In this document: positions 51,496-60,713 of the stretch, in pieces | Layout of the letters: every line of letters begins with the position of its first letter | Position numbering within the stretch: the first letter of the stretch is position 1 | From: Amphibalanus amphitrite | Lineage: Eukaryota > Arthropoda > Thecostraca > Balanomorpha > Balanidae | DNA: 64,000 nt | Direction: 5' to 3' | Assembly (NCBI RefSeq): GCF_019059575.1 | Contig: NW_024881504.1 | Location: 434,001 to 498,000, forward strand | Position numbers and translations under genes: made by a program | The notes under the pieces: generated by a model | Database searches by the model: none | Seen by the model: only the letters and a program-made list of their open reading frames with translations | What the model was told of the DNA's origin: nothing

Positions 51496-52536
51496 CCCTC
51501 GCCCTGGCAGGGGGGGGGGTCGATGCGACCCCCCCCTAAGGTTTTTCGAAGATAGCGTAAAAACGGCGGCGCGCAGCGCCGCCAAATTTGGCACAGCCTA
51601 TGGGGCAACCTTTTTACATATGACCTGAAAATTTCAGGTCCTGGTGACCTTGGGTCAGGTCACCAGGTCAGAAAAACCGGTACAAGGTCATGGTCAAATT
51701 TCAATTTTATTTTTGCACCTGTCCAACTCACAGTTTTGGACTGATTTCCTTCAAACTTTCAGGATGTGCTAAGTTCACCGAGTTGTATAACATATAGTTC
51801 GGGTTTTTGGAGGTCACTGACCTGAGGTCAGTTAGAGGTCATTACGTCGTAATGTTAAGCCTATGGGAAAATACTAAATTCGGAAAATACTGGAGATATC
51901 CGCTTCGTTCTATCACTTTTGTGCTTTGAAACCACAGTACTTAACAGCAGGTCACTTGGTGCTTCTTTGTTTGGTGTACTTATCCATGGGTCAGGTCAAA
52001 TGAGGTCAACTGAGGTCAAATGACATTTCTGCCAATAACTTGGCACATAATGACGCTACAGCTTAAAAAATGGTATCATTGTGTTCCTGGTGATCAGTCG
52101 AATCGAATGATATGCAATATGACGCAATTTGGTTAACTTTAACTTAACTTATTAATTTAAGTTTACTTAAAATTTAAGAAAAACTCTAAGTACACTTAAG
52201 CAAGCTAAAAAGTATATCATTCGACGCGCCTTGACGTGCTGAGTTCACTGGTGCTTTTCTTTTTGATCTATCTTAATTAGATCAAAAGTTATAAGCGAAA
52301 AACTTTTGACCTGTTTTTAGCGAAATTTTTACATTTATACCCCCCAAAACCCCCCTAAATATTGACCTAGAGCAACCAAATTTGCACAGGGGTGAGAACT
52401 CCGGGGGGCCCACCTACCTACCAAATTTGGTGCTTCTAGGTGCCATAGGAGCCAATCGCGAGGGGGGGGGGGGTCGCATCGACCCCCCCCCCCCCTGCCA
52501 GGCCGTGTTATGAAAAATGCCCTGCCAGGGCGAGGG
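51496..52536. mobile_element. TTAA-type element, complete, CCCTCGCCCTGGCAGGG ends
   Basis: 1,041 bp between TTAA at 51492-51495 and 52537-52540, with right end CCCTGCCAGGGCGAGGG. The terminal hairpins are TCGATGCGA (left) and TCGCATCGA (right) between G and C tracts. An inner hairpin GGCGGCGC..GCGCCGCC lies at ~51555. Rich in AGGTCA. Non-coding. Confidence 0.87.
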
Positions 52537-52540
52537 TTAA

Positions 52541-52917
52541 GGAAAACTACATTTAAGGAAAACTTGATCATAATCTTATACTGCGGCAATTGTAGTTCTG
52601 CTTACGGTTGCCTCTTTATGATACGGGCCACCACCACCTCCACTGCGCTGGAGCTCAGGCGTTCTACACCTCCCCGCTACGGACCGGCCCTCGGGCTAGG
52701 TGTGTTAGTACTGAGAGCAAACCTGTAGTAGTCACGTGACTTTCATTCACGTAGCGGGAACGGAAGCTATAGGCGATACCAAGGATGAGCTCTGGGAGGC
52801 AACCGGCGTGGAAAAATAGCACGATTGTAGTTTTGGAAGAATATCTGTGGCGGTAAGAGGAATTAGACAAAACCTACGTCCTAGGAGCAAACATGTGGTA
52901 TTCCTCCATACTTTGCG
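52541..52917. other. no recognisable feature
   Basis: Flank between the TTAA element and the LINE 3' end. No exon or repeat is recognised. Confidence 0.4.
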
Positions 52918-53134
52918 CTAGTAGTAGTAGAGTTTATTGACACCAGGTGCATGTACAAATGATGTAACTTAAAATAGAAATAAACGCGGATAAAACACAA
53001 ACCTTAAAATGCACGTAAATCAGTGTCCATTAAAAGTAACATACACGTGCACTAAATGTCTAGTTAAATTCGAAGCCAGACACGCAAAAGTCTAAAACAC
53101 AAGACAATATAAAAACACAAATACCTTCCTAAAA

Positions 53135-53677
53135 CTACCTTCCTCTATTGGCATTAAGATCATGCGCCTGCTCAAGTACGAGGCGACAGTAGTTGGCCAG
53201 ATCTGCATTATTTTCAGAATCCATGAGAACCCCTAGGTTGGCATAGGTAAGTCTGGAGTGCCGGGTCCGAGCTGTCTGTGTGAATGGGCAGTTAAGTAAC
53301 ACATGCTCCTCAGTCTGCACCTGTCCACAAGCGCAAACACGCCTATCTCTTTCGATCCTCGCCCATCTTCCTGTCTCTATCTTTAGGAAATGTGAACCAA
53401 GACGAATCTGACTAAATGCTAATCTATCAGCTTCCGGTACAGTTGTGTCTGCGTAAATCGGGTGTACGGTCAAATTTGGATTAAACAAGATGTAATTTTC
53501 TCTCCTTGACGTATGAGCTTGGCTAATCCTAGCCTTTACAATTTCTAGGTCCTTTTCTATCGGTCTGTCCGTGCTGTTCACGAGGCCCTGTAAATAACGT
53601 CCCGCGGGGGATCCGGCCGATCGAGCCAGCTCAGCTGCTCTAAACAAAGGGCTCTGACCGTAACTACTTTGTGACAT
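53135..53677 (-). pseudogene. LINE ORF2 C-terminal part, displaced by frameshift
   Basis: About 180 residues in the neighbouring frame contain CACGQVQTEEHVLLNCP, a C-x-C...H...C finger typical of LINE C-termini. It belongs to ORF2 and is separated only by a one-base length change in a homopolymer, so this could also be an assembly error. Confidence 0.78.
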
Positions 53678-56195
53678 TACTTTCTTGAAAAAAATCCTTT
53701 TGTCTTTGCTGCACCCATGCTTTTGCTGATCCCGAGCTCAATTCTACTTGAACTAGGTCAGTGCAGGTCTGTGTACGAACCCCCAACATTTGTTTCTGGG
53801 CCGTCATCATTACACTATTCGCGCACTGCATATCATTACAAAGCCAGCTTTCGCACCCGTACAAAATGGACGCTTTTAATGCACTCTCCAGCACCTCTCT
53901 TTTCACTTTAAGCGGTGCATCCTTGTTCTTCCTCAGAAAAGCGGAAAACTTTCTGATATGTCCTCGCTTTGCATCAATGTGTGCTTGCACTTGATTTTTG
54001 ATGGGCGCATTTGATATGTTCGATCCCAAATACATATAACTATCAGTGTAGCATATTCTAGCATTTTCTATCTCAAAAGGCCTTTTGTCAGTTACATTAA
54101 TTGTCATAAACTGGGATTTGGTTGGATGCATGGACATATTTATCTCTTTTGCAGCATCATACAGCAGCTTGAGTTTCAATTCCATGCTCGTTCTTGAAGT
54201 AGCTAATATAACCGTATCGTCCATAAAAAGCAAAGAATGCAAATTCCCGAGATAACCATCCACGCCGAACTCCTTCAGCTTTTTAATTGTTTCATTTATA
54301 TAAAAGGTGAACAACGAGCAACTGTTAGCTGCACCCTGCTTAACCCCACGGTATGAATGAAATGATTCGCTTCCTAGGACGTTGACTGTATCTTTAAAAC
54401 TGTTTGCAATGGCTCGAATAAAATTTTGCCCGCATCCTTTTGAAGCCAATAGCCTCAAAAGCAAGTTCCTATCTACCTTGTCATAGGCCTTGACATAATC
54501 AACAAACATGATATACAAGCTCTGTTTTGTTTTCCGTGCGTAATCTATTAAGAGCCGCAGTGTCAGCAGCTGTTCTGGGCACCCTCTACCCTCCTGTCCT
54601 CCAGCTTGTTCAAGATCTGGCTTAAACCACGCACAGAATCTTCTGTTTAGTATCGCTTCATACAATTTAGCCAATGCCACCTGAATGCTAATTCCGCGAT
54701 AGTTATTAGTATCATGCTTGTTTCCTTTCTTAAAAATGGTAAACATCTTAGCTGCAGTCCACTGCACCGGATAGCCTATTGTAAAAACCATATTGAGTAG
54801 AACACATAAAACGTTAAGCCAATCCGAAGGTAACAGTTTTAAGGCCCCTGGAGGAATTCCATCCGTGCCCGCCGCCTTACAGCTTTTCAAGCGTTTAACT
54901 TCTGTCACTACTTCATCGATGGTGATCGGGTCATCGAGAATGGGAACATACATATTTACTGTTGGACATTCTATACCCCTACCCTCAGTCGAATCTAGTA
55001 AATTATTGAAGTGTGATTTAAATTCCAAATCAGATGGCCCGTCTTTGCCATTAGGGAGCTCAAATTCTCCACGCCAGTTAATGGCTTTCCAGATAGCCTT
55101 TGGATCTTCTATACCTAAGAGTTTCTGCCATCTTGAATGTGCGCCAAGTGACTCGCGATGTCCGTCGACACCTTGCTGGGAAATACGTTTTCGTGCCCAT
55201 TGACATGTTTGGTAGATGGTATCTGTTACATTGTAACAAAATTCGGATAGTGCCTCCTCGGTCTGTTCGGGTGGCCAGTGATTCAATAGCATTTCTTGAC
55301 TTCTTAACCATTCCCCTACATTCGGAAGTGCCTCTTCCCTATAATGTTCTTGATCAATAGAGCCGAAAGAAATCGGAGCACGCGCCAAATTCTGCCTGGG
55401 CTCAGTGTACGAGTTAAGCAGTTTAGCTCTCTCTAGTGTAAGGTCAATGCTGGGAACCGGCACTCCTAACGTCACCGCTAGAGCCGCGTGGTCCCCCCGT
55501 AATGGTGATCTGTTTAGTACACTAAACTCTTTAATGTTGGACAGGATTTCGAATGAACAAAGACACCAATCTAACTGTGAAATCCAGTTTGCCCTTTTCC
55601 TGAATGTCAGGCCTCCAGGAAAAGGCTTTTTATCGTAGATGACATGGTTAACCGGATATAATCGCGATAGCATGCACATATTTGCCAACTCTCTACCATG
55701 GGCATTGGATCCTTTATCGACATTAACGTCATATTCAACTCCTCTAGATAGATCATTGAATATGCTCAAATTCGGCATCCTACTATTGAAATCACCGATT
55801 AGAAATACTTTATCATTTGAGGCCATTTTCTCCTGCACATCGCTAAAACTCTGGGGACTGAAATACAATGAATCCCCGGGGGGTATATAACATGCCCCAA
55901 ATATCCAATCAGGGACACACGACAGGCGGAACCACACCTGATCATGCCTGGCGTCTACATCACAAACATAGCGCCACATGTGATTTTTAAGCAGAACTGC
56001 TATACCTCCTCTCATTTCCTTTCCAGCACTTCTAATGACATTAAAACCAGGTACTGACAGCACATAACTACATTTAAGTTCGATTAAGACTACGAGGTCG
56101 AACTCCTGAAGAAAAGTAATACACTCTAAATTTTCTAAACAAGAAAGGTTACCGTTCACATTTGCAGATATCACTTTGATTCCATGTGTTTTATC
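53664..56195 (-). CDS. LINE ORF2: AP-like endonuclease and reverse transcriptase (frameshifted at 3' end)
   Basis: The endonuclease is at the N-terminus (ISANVNG, LVVLIELK, VFLIGDFNSRM, SPLRGDHAAL). RT covers roughly residues 380-680: TDGIPPGALKLL, FKKGNKHDTNNYRGIS, FVDYVKAYDKVDR, GVKQGAANS, catalytic FMDDT at about 54211-54226, and MYLGSNIS. No ATG opens it. The frame starts directly after the ORF1 stop, and the first methionine codon comes well into the endonuclease. A frameshift in a seven-T run at ~53690 ends it early, at TAG (53664). Confidence 0.85.
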   Translation of the reverse strand, partial: DKTHGIKVISANVNGNLSCLENLECITFLQEFDLVVLIELKCSYVLSVPGFNVIRSAGKEMRGGIAVLLKNHMWRYVCDVDARHDQVWFRLSCVPDWIFGACYIPPGDSLYFSPQSFSDVQEKMASNDKVFLIGDFNSRMPNLSIFNDLSRGVEYDVNVDKGSNAHGRELANMCMLSRLYPVNHVIYDKKPFPGGLTFRKRANWISQLDWCLCSFEILSNIKEFSVLNRSPLRGDHAALAVTLGVPVPSIDLTLERAKLLNSYTEPRQNLARAPISFGSIDQEHYREEALPNVGEWLRSQEMLLNHWPPEQTEEALSEFCYNVTDTIYQTCQWARKRISQQGVDGHRESLGAHSRWQKLLGIEDPKAIWKAINWRGEFELPNGKDGPSDLEFKSHFNNLLDSTEGRGIECPTVNMYVPILDDPITIDEVVTEVKRLKSCKAAGTDGIPPGALKLLPSDWLNVLCVLLNMVFTIGYPVQWTAAKMFTIFKKGNKHDTNNYRGISIQVALAKLYEAILNRRFCAWFKPDLEQAGGQEGRGCPEQLLTLRLLIDYARKTKQSLYIMFVDYVKAYDKVDRNLLLRLLASKGCGQNFIRAIANSFKDTVNVLGSESFHSYRGVKQGAANSCSLFTFYINETIKKLKEFGVDGYLGNLHSLLFMDDTVILATSRTSMELKLKLLYDAAKEINMSMHPTKSQFMTINVTDKRPFEIENARICYTDSYMYLGSNISNAPIKNQVQAHIDAKRGHIRKFSAFLRKNKDAPLKVKREVLESALKASILYGCESWLCNDMQCANSVMMTAQKQMLGVRTQTCTDLVQVELSSGSAKAWVQQRQKDFFQESNVTK

Positions 56196-56204
56196 CGTGA
56201 GCCC

Positions 56205-56981
56205 TCAGAAAAAGCTGCCCTGATATGAATCTACAACCACACTGTCAACGTAAACCTTCCTCTCTTTGAAGTCATAGCGAACATTTCTGCCCTGATTTTC
56301 CGGCTTATCCCTCTCCCTCTTCTCTACCTCCCGCAGTCGACTGAGCTCTTTCCTCACCAGAGGATGGACATCCTTCTTGACATACACTCGCCTCATGGTG
56401 TCGCCCGCGTCCTTCAGCTTCTTCGTGTTCTCCAGCACCCGCTGCCTATCGGTGCTGTTGGCCAGCACCACCTTCACCAGCCTCTGGTGCGGGCGGCTGG
56501 GAGCGGCACCATTGGGAGGGCGTCGAGCTCCCAGTCGCTCCACCGACTTTACTTCAACACCCTCCATCCCCATCACCGACAACAACTTCTTCACTTTTTC
56601 ACCGTCCGTCACTGCCTCCTCCATGCGTTCTTCAGGCAAACCAGAAACGATCAGGTTTCCGGCCCTCTTTTCACTTTCCATGATCTCCAGCATTTTCTGA
56701 TGCTGCGCCACCGTTTCTGCCATTTTCTCGTTGTCTTTTCGAAGAGTCTGTATCTCCGTCTGCATCATATCCTTCTCTCTATCCCATTTGGAGAGGATGT
56801 TATCCAGCTTGGTCTCGATTCTGGCTATATGCACTGTTTGCGGTCCCGCTTCAGTTTCGCTGGCTGGCTCATCTATTAACGTTCGGAGCGCAAAGATCAG
56901 CTGATCCTTACTTAATTTGCGGACCTCTGCAGGGGATAGTCGCCGCACATCCTCGCTACTGGATAGATCCTTGTCAGGCAT
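56205..56981 (-). CDS. LINE ORF1 protein (coiled coil + RRM-like)
   Basis: 258 residues from the first ATG (MPDKDLSSS); the frame is open further upstream without ATG. It has a coiled-coil stretch (ETKLDNILSKWDREKDMMQT ... HQKMLEIMES), an RRM-like start (NLIVSGLPEERMEEA) and a basic C-terminal domain (RRVYVKKDVHPLVRKELSRL), the layout of L1-type ORF1 nucleic-acid chaperones that coat LINE RNA. The terminal TGA is in the same frame as ORF2. Confidence 0.82.
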   Translation of the reverse strand: MPDKDLSSSEDVRRLSPAEVRKLSKDQLIFALRTLIDEPASETEAGPQTVHIARIETKLDNILSKWDREKDMMQTEIQTLRKDNEKMAETVAQHQKMLEIMESEKRAGNLIVSGLPEERMEEAVTDGEKVKKLLSVMGMEGVEVKSVERLGARRPPNGAAPSRPHQRLVKVVLANSTDRQRVLENTKKLKDAGDTMRRVYVKKDVHPLVRKELSRLREVEKRERDKPENQGRNVRYDFKERKVYVDSVVVDSYQGSFF

Positions 56982-57119
56982 CCTTGACGAGTGACGACTA
57001 CGCTGCACGCCTGGATGAAGTTTGGTGCTGGCTCCCTGTAGATGGCAGCACCCTCGCACCGATGTGACACCACAGCGCCACTTCAGCTGGTGACCCGTCA
57101 AGTTACGCTTCACTTGTCG

Positions 57120-57599
57120 CTAATAGATGGCGCTGTTAATACTCCTGTCGCGCGCTCCCTTTGAACTGCTGACGACCACCAATCAGCTGACTGCGGTCAG
57201 CCGGTGCACGTAAACTGACTGGCGCGGCAGGAATGGCGCAGGTGCGACCAAGGCCAGACTCAGAGGTAAGTCGAAAATATCAGTCGTGGCGTGACTTACG
57301 GTTGTTCCAAGCACCTTTTCTTGTGTCCCACGCATCCACGGGAAAACACGTCACTCCTTCTCGCCACTTCTTTGCACGATTCCAAAGTAAAATCACAAAA
57401 ATATCGGAGCGGCGCTCAGGGTGACCTCCCCTGATGCGCATGCGCTACATTTCCTTTCTCCAAATGCCAGCGCTTAGCAAATAATAGCGCAATTCTAACT
57501 TGGTACTATATGTGTACAGTAGCAACTGCGGGTCCCTGTACCTACCTGATTGCTGCGTGCTCTTAAGTTAATTTGTTTTGTAGTTACCAATTTCAGTTA
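57120..57599. other. LINE upstream flank, limits unknown
   Basis: GC-richer sequence to about 57430 that may be LINE 5' UTR, then AT-rich DNA. No gene is recognised. Confidence 0.35.
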
Positions 57600-58040
57600 A
57601 ACGATTTGATTCAACTCATGATTTCAGGGATTTATAAAATAAATTGAATCATTTCATGACTTGACCCAACCACATTTTTGGTTTGATTGATTCAAGGCAT
57701 GACTCAAAGGTACTGAGTTTGTCTAATAATTTGCGGAATGAATTGTCTTATGATTCAAATATCAAGCATCTTTACCTTAAGTTTATTAATCACATGTAAA
57801 TCACTTCGACTCATGACTGATTCAGGCCTCAGCGGGAAAGCGAATTGATTCAACATATGACTCAAGTTTCATTGAGTCGATTCAACCTTTGACTTAAACT
57901 GCTTATGCATATGTGAATCGAATCGACTCATGACTCATTCTGATCTCAAAGTTTTTGATTCGATTCAATTCATGACTCGAAGAAAATCGACTGATTCTTG
58001 AGTCGATTCATGATGCAACTCTGAGTCATATACAACCCTG
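57600..58040. mobile_element. right-end fragment of the hAT family at 1744
   Basis: Arrays of GATTCAACTCATGA-type motifs end in ATATACAACCCTG, the terminus seen at 5556-5568. No left end or duplication is found. Confidence 0.65.
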
Positions 58041-58219
58041 GACAGCACATCTGTATTGCAGACGCACACCTCCGGCTCACAAACAACTTGAAACAAATGA
58101 CATATATTTATGTATTGAGCCGGCGCGTCTCTATCCGAAATGGGTTTCCCTTTCACCTTCATCCAATGCCTGTCCAATTCATATGGCTGAGGCGGGAAAC
58201 CTACTAGGTGAGTTGACTA

Positions 58220-58900
58220 GTTGAGTTGACTTTCAGGTCAAAAAGGTCAAATTTTGAAGTTAAAATTTTTCAACAAAAAAGGTGTCTATTGGATGCAGGT
58301 TGAGCTCAGGAACACGATGGTGCTATTAATATTGGTGTACGATGTCACATACGTACTGAAAATTGATTTGAAAAATTAATAATTGTGAATTTTTTGCAAT
58401 AATGCGTATAACTTCGCCATTTATGAAGATATTTAGCTAAAACTTGCTAGAGATGTTCATAAGCATGCGTTCTGTCACATATATTCCGTTTTTTTTTCGA
58501 AAAGTCAAAAACTGAAAAAAATAAAAAATATAAATTTTGAATATTATTTTATAAAATTTTCGAAATTTTCAAAATTTTGAAAATCCGAGATTGCAGTTTG
58601 ATAGCGCAGTCAATTCTGAGTGCTATCATGCAAAGAAATTGGATCTAACTCAAAAACTGAGCTATTGGAAGCGATTGCCGTGGTTCAATGTTTTGCGTCG
58701 AAATCGGCCGAACATGACGTCACTCTGACGTCATTCCCGGCCGACCTATGGTAGCTACGAAGTTCTAATTTTGACAAAAGGTGTCAAATTGATGCAGCCG
58801 AAGGTACTGAAAGTTTGGCGTCGATATGTCGAGTGGTTTGGAAGTTATTGCAGAAAAACGGGAGGGGGGGCTATAAATAGCCCCCCCAGTGGGGCGCGGG
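58220..58900. mobile_element. TTAA-type element, right part
   Basis: It ends GTGGGGCGCGGG before TTAA (58901-58904), with hairpin GGCTATAAATAGCC between G and C tracts. The segment near 58795-58860 resembles 1280-1340. The left end is missing. Confidence 0.6.
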
Positions 58901-58904
58901 TTAA

Positions 58905-59666
58905 GATGGCGTCACAGTGACGTCATAAAATATTGTCGTTTTCCGATACGGACCGTTTCTGATGTCGCTGAGCATGAAACTCAACTGTAAATGAACTAGA
59001 CAGCACCTGCTGTAATCCTGAAACACCTAAATACACTTCCATCTAGTTCCTGACCAATAATCGGTGTTAGGATGTGTTAGTGCATTGTGTGCCCGGTGCC
59101 ACCTCTCGGCGCGCTGCTGGGCGCGCCACTGCGGACCGCCTCCCGCTGGGCGCGCCGCTGCCACCGGCGGCGCGGGGTCACGGCCGCAGCCGGGGGCGGC
59201 GGTGATTCGGAGCCGGGGAGCCGCCACGCGCGGGTGCTGCTGTGCTGCTGCTGCTGCCGCTACTGCTTGTGGAAGCTCCAATACACCTACCAAATGGAGA
59301 CGCTGCCTTTGGCCTAACATTGGCGCGGTCAAGGTAAGCAAATTTACGCTCCCACTATCATAAAAGAGGTTTTGCTCATGTGCTTCTTTTTACAGCACTG
59401 ATGGTGTCGATTTTCGATACAGGTGCTTTTAGATATTGACCTGAAATTGGAGAGGCTCTAGTCGTTATCGACACAGCTTTGTTAATTTCAGGTCGATTAA
59501 AGTTTATATTAAATCGTATTGAGGCGCTGGGGGCGCTCGCAGCTCATAGCCTCATAGCGTGGTCGTTGTACGACACGATTTTCAAACTAGCACGTTTTGC
59601 TATTTCATCCCGTATCGTTGGACGATACGATCATATCAATTAACCATCGACCGTACACTGCCCAAA
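58905..59666. other. region upstream of the Gypsy gag; 5' LTR/leader expected but not delimited
   Basis: A GC-rich block lies at 59070-59330. An LTR boundary needs the 3' LTR, which is beyond the window. No primer-binding site could be assigned. Confidence 0.35.
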
Positions 59667-60713
59667 ATGGCGAGCGAACTATACATGAGAATTCACAACA
59701 CAACAAAATTTAGCGGTCGCAAGGAGGAGAACTGGGAAACGTGGATTTCCCGGTTTGAGACACGTTTTGGTGACTTGGACGAGACAAAACTAGCAGCTGC
59801 CTTGCTTGACTTGTTGGATGGCGCTGCGCTGGACGTTTGCGGGAAATTAGACAGGGATGATAGAAACAACTACGAGAAGCTGAAAGGAGAGCTACAGAAG
59901 AAATTTGGAGTCAGCGTCGATACACGTAGGGCACACGCAGAGCTGCGTCAGGTGCGTCAGCTGCCCGATGAAAAGACGGAAGCGTTCGCCAATCGCGTCC
60001 GTAAGCTCACACACACTGCAAACCCGGGACTGTCCAGCAAGGACCTTGAACAAATAGCACTGGAGCATTTTCTGTGCGGCCTGACCGATCTAAAGCTCCA
60101 GGAGAAGCTACATAACGACGATACGGCGTCAACTCTCCAAAAAGCAGAGGAGGTCGCTCAAAAACTGTTAGAGAAGGACCTCACTCTGACTGCTATGCGG
60201 TCGTCTTATGGACACGACGCAGCAGCGATCGTTTCTACCAGAGAAAACCAGCATACGGAGGGTGACCAGATAACAGAAATCCTGACCATGATAGGAGAGC
60301 TTCAGAGCGAGCTGAGCGGGCTAAAGACTCAGATGATCAGAGACCAACCGTCAAACAGCAGCCGACAGGGCGCTTGTTACCAGTGCGGCGATACCGCCCA
60401 CTTCAAGCGCGACTGTCCGCAGCTGGTGAAGCGACGCACGCAGCCAGGGACAACACCAAGAGCGATCTCGCCAGGTGTTTGCTGTCTGGGCTGCGGACGG
60501 CATGGCCACTTGGTATCTGCATGCTGGAGAACGCCGGTAGCAGCGGGTGGCGTCGGTAATTCGAGCACCCCACGCAATAGGTTCGGGGTGACATGCCTGA
60601 ATTGTGGGAAACAAGGACACTGGGCTGCCGACTGTTGGAAACAAAATGACGCCACGGGAATCCAGCCTTCAGCCACAACACAGCAGAGTACGCATCAGGG
60701 AAACGACCGTTGA
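59667..60713 (+). CDS. Gypsy-type Gag with three zinc knuckles
   Basis: 348 residues from ATG at 59667 in a good context (CCAAAATGG). The upstream open frame from 59559 lacks an ATG. It has a capsid-like N-terminal half (FSGRKEENWETWISRFETRF, LPDEKTEAFANRVRKL), then three CCHC knuckles CYQCGDTAHFKRDC, CLGCGRHGHLVSAC and CLNCGKQGHWAADC (about residues 236-328). It binds and packages the element RNA in cytoplasmic particles. It overlaps pol by 64 nt. Confidence 0.93.
   Translation: MASELYMRIHNTTKFSGRKEENWETWISRFETRFGDLDETKLAAALLDLLDGAALDVCGKLDRDDRNNYEKLKGELQKKFGVSVDTRRAHAELRQVRQLPDEKTEAFANRVRKLTHTANPGLSSKDLEQIALEHFLCGLTDLKLQEKLHNDDTASTLQKAEEVAQKLLEKDLTLTAMRSSYGHDAAAIVSTRENQHTEGDQITEILTMIGELQSELSGLKTQMIRDQPSNSSRQGACYQCGDTAHFKRDCPQLVKRRTQPGTTPRAISPGVCCLGCGRHGHLVSACWRTPVAAGGVGNSSTPRNRFGVTCLNCGKQGHWAADCWKQNDATGIQPSATTQQSTHQGNDR

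Larger units (their letters stand above)
52918..57113 (-). mobile_element. full-length-looking LINE with ORF1 and ORF2
   Basis: On the minus strand: ORF1 (56981-56205), ORF2 with endonuclease and reverse transcriptase, a C-terminal Cys/His segment, a short 3' UTR with AATAAA and a (TAC)n tail at 52918-52931. The 5' UTR probably extends past 57113, limit unknown. One frameshift in a T run near 53690 separates the last ~180 residues. The architecture fits the CR1/L2/Crack-like part of the LINE tree, clade not settled. Confidence 0.88.

Noticed and set aside
57600..58040. Complete hAT element with an 8-bp duplication
   Set aside because: The right terminus is clear but GACAGCAC was not found on the left, so it was kept as a fragment.
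58905..59640. 5' LTR of the Gypsy-type element
   Set aside because: Without the 3' LTR in the window no boundary can be shown, so it was not annotated.
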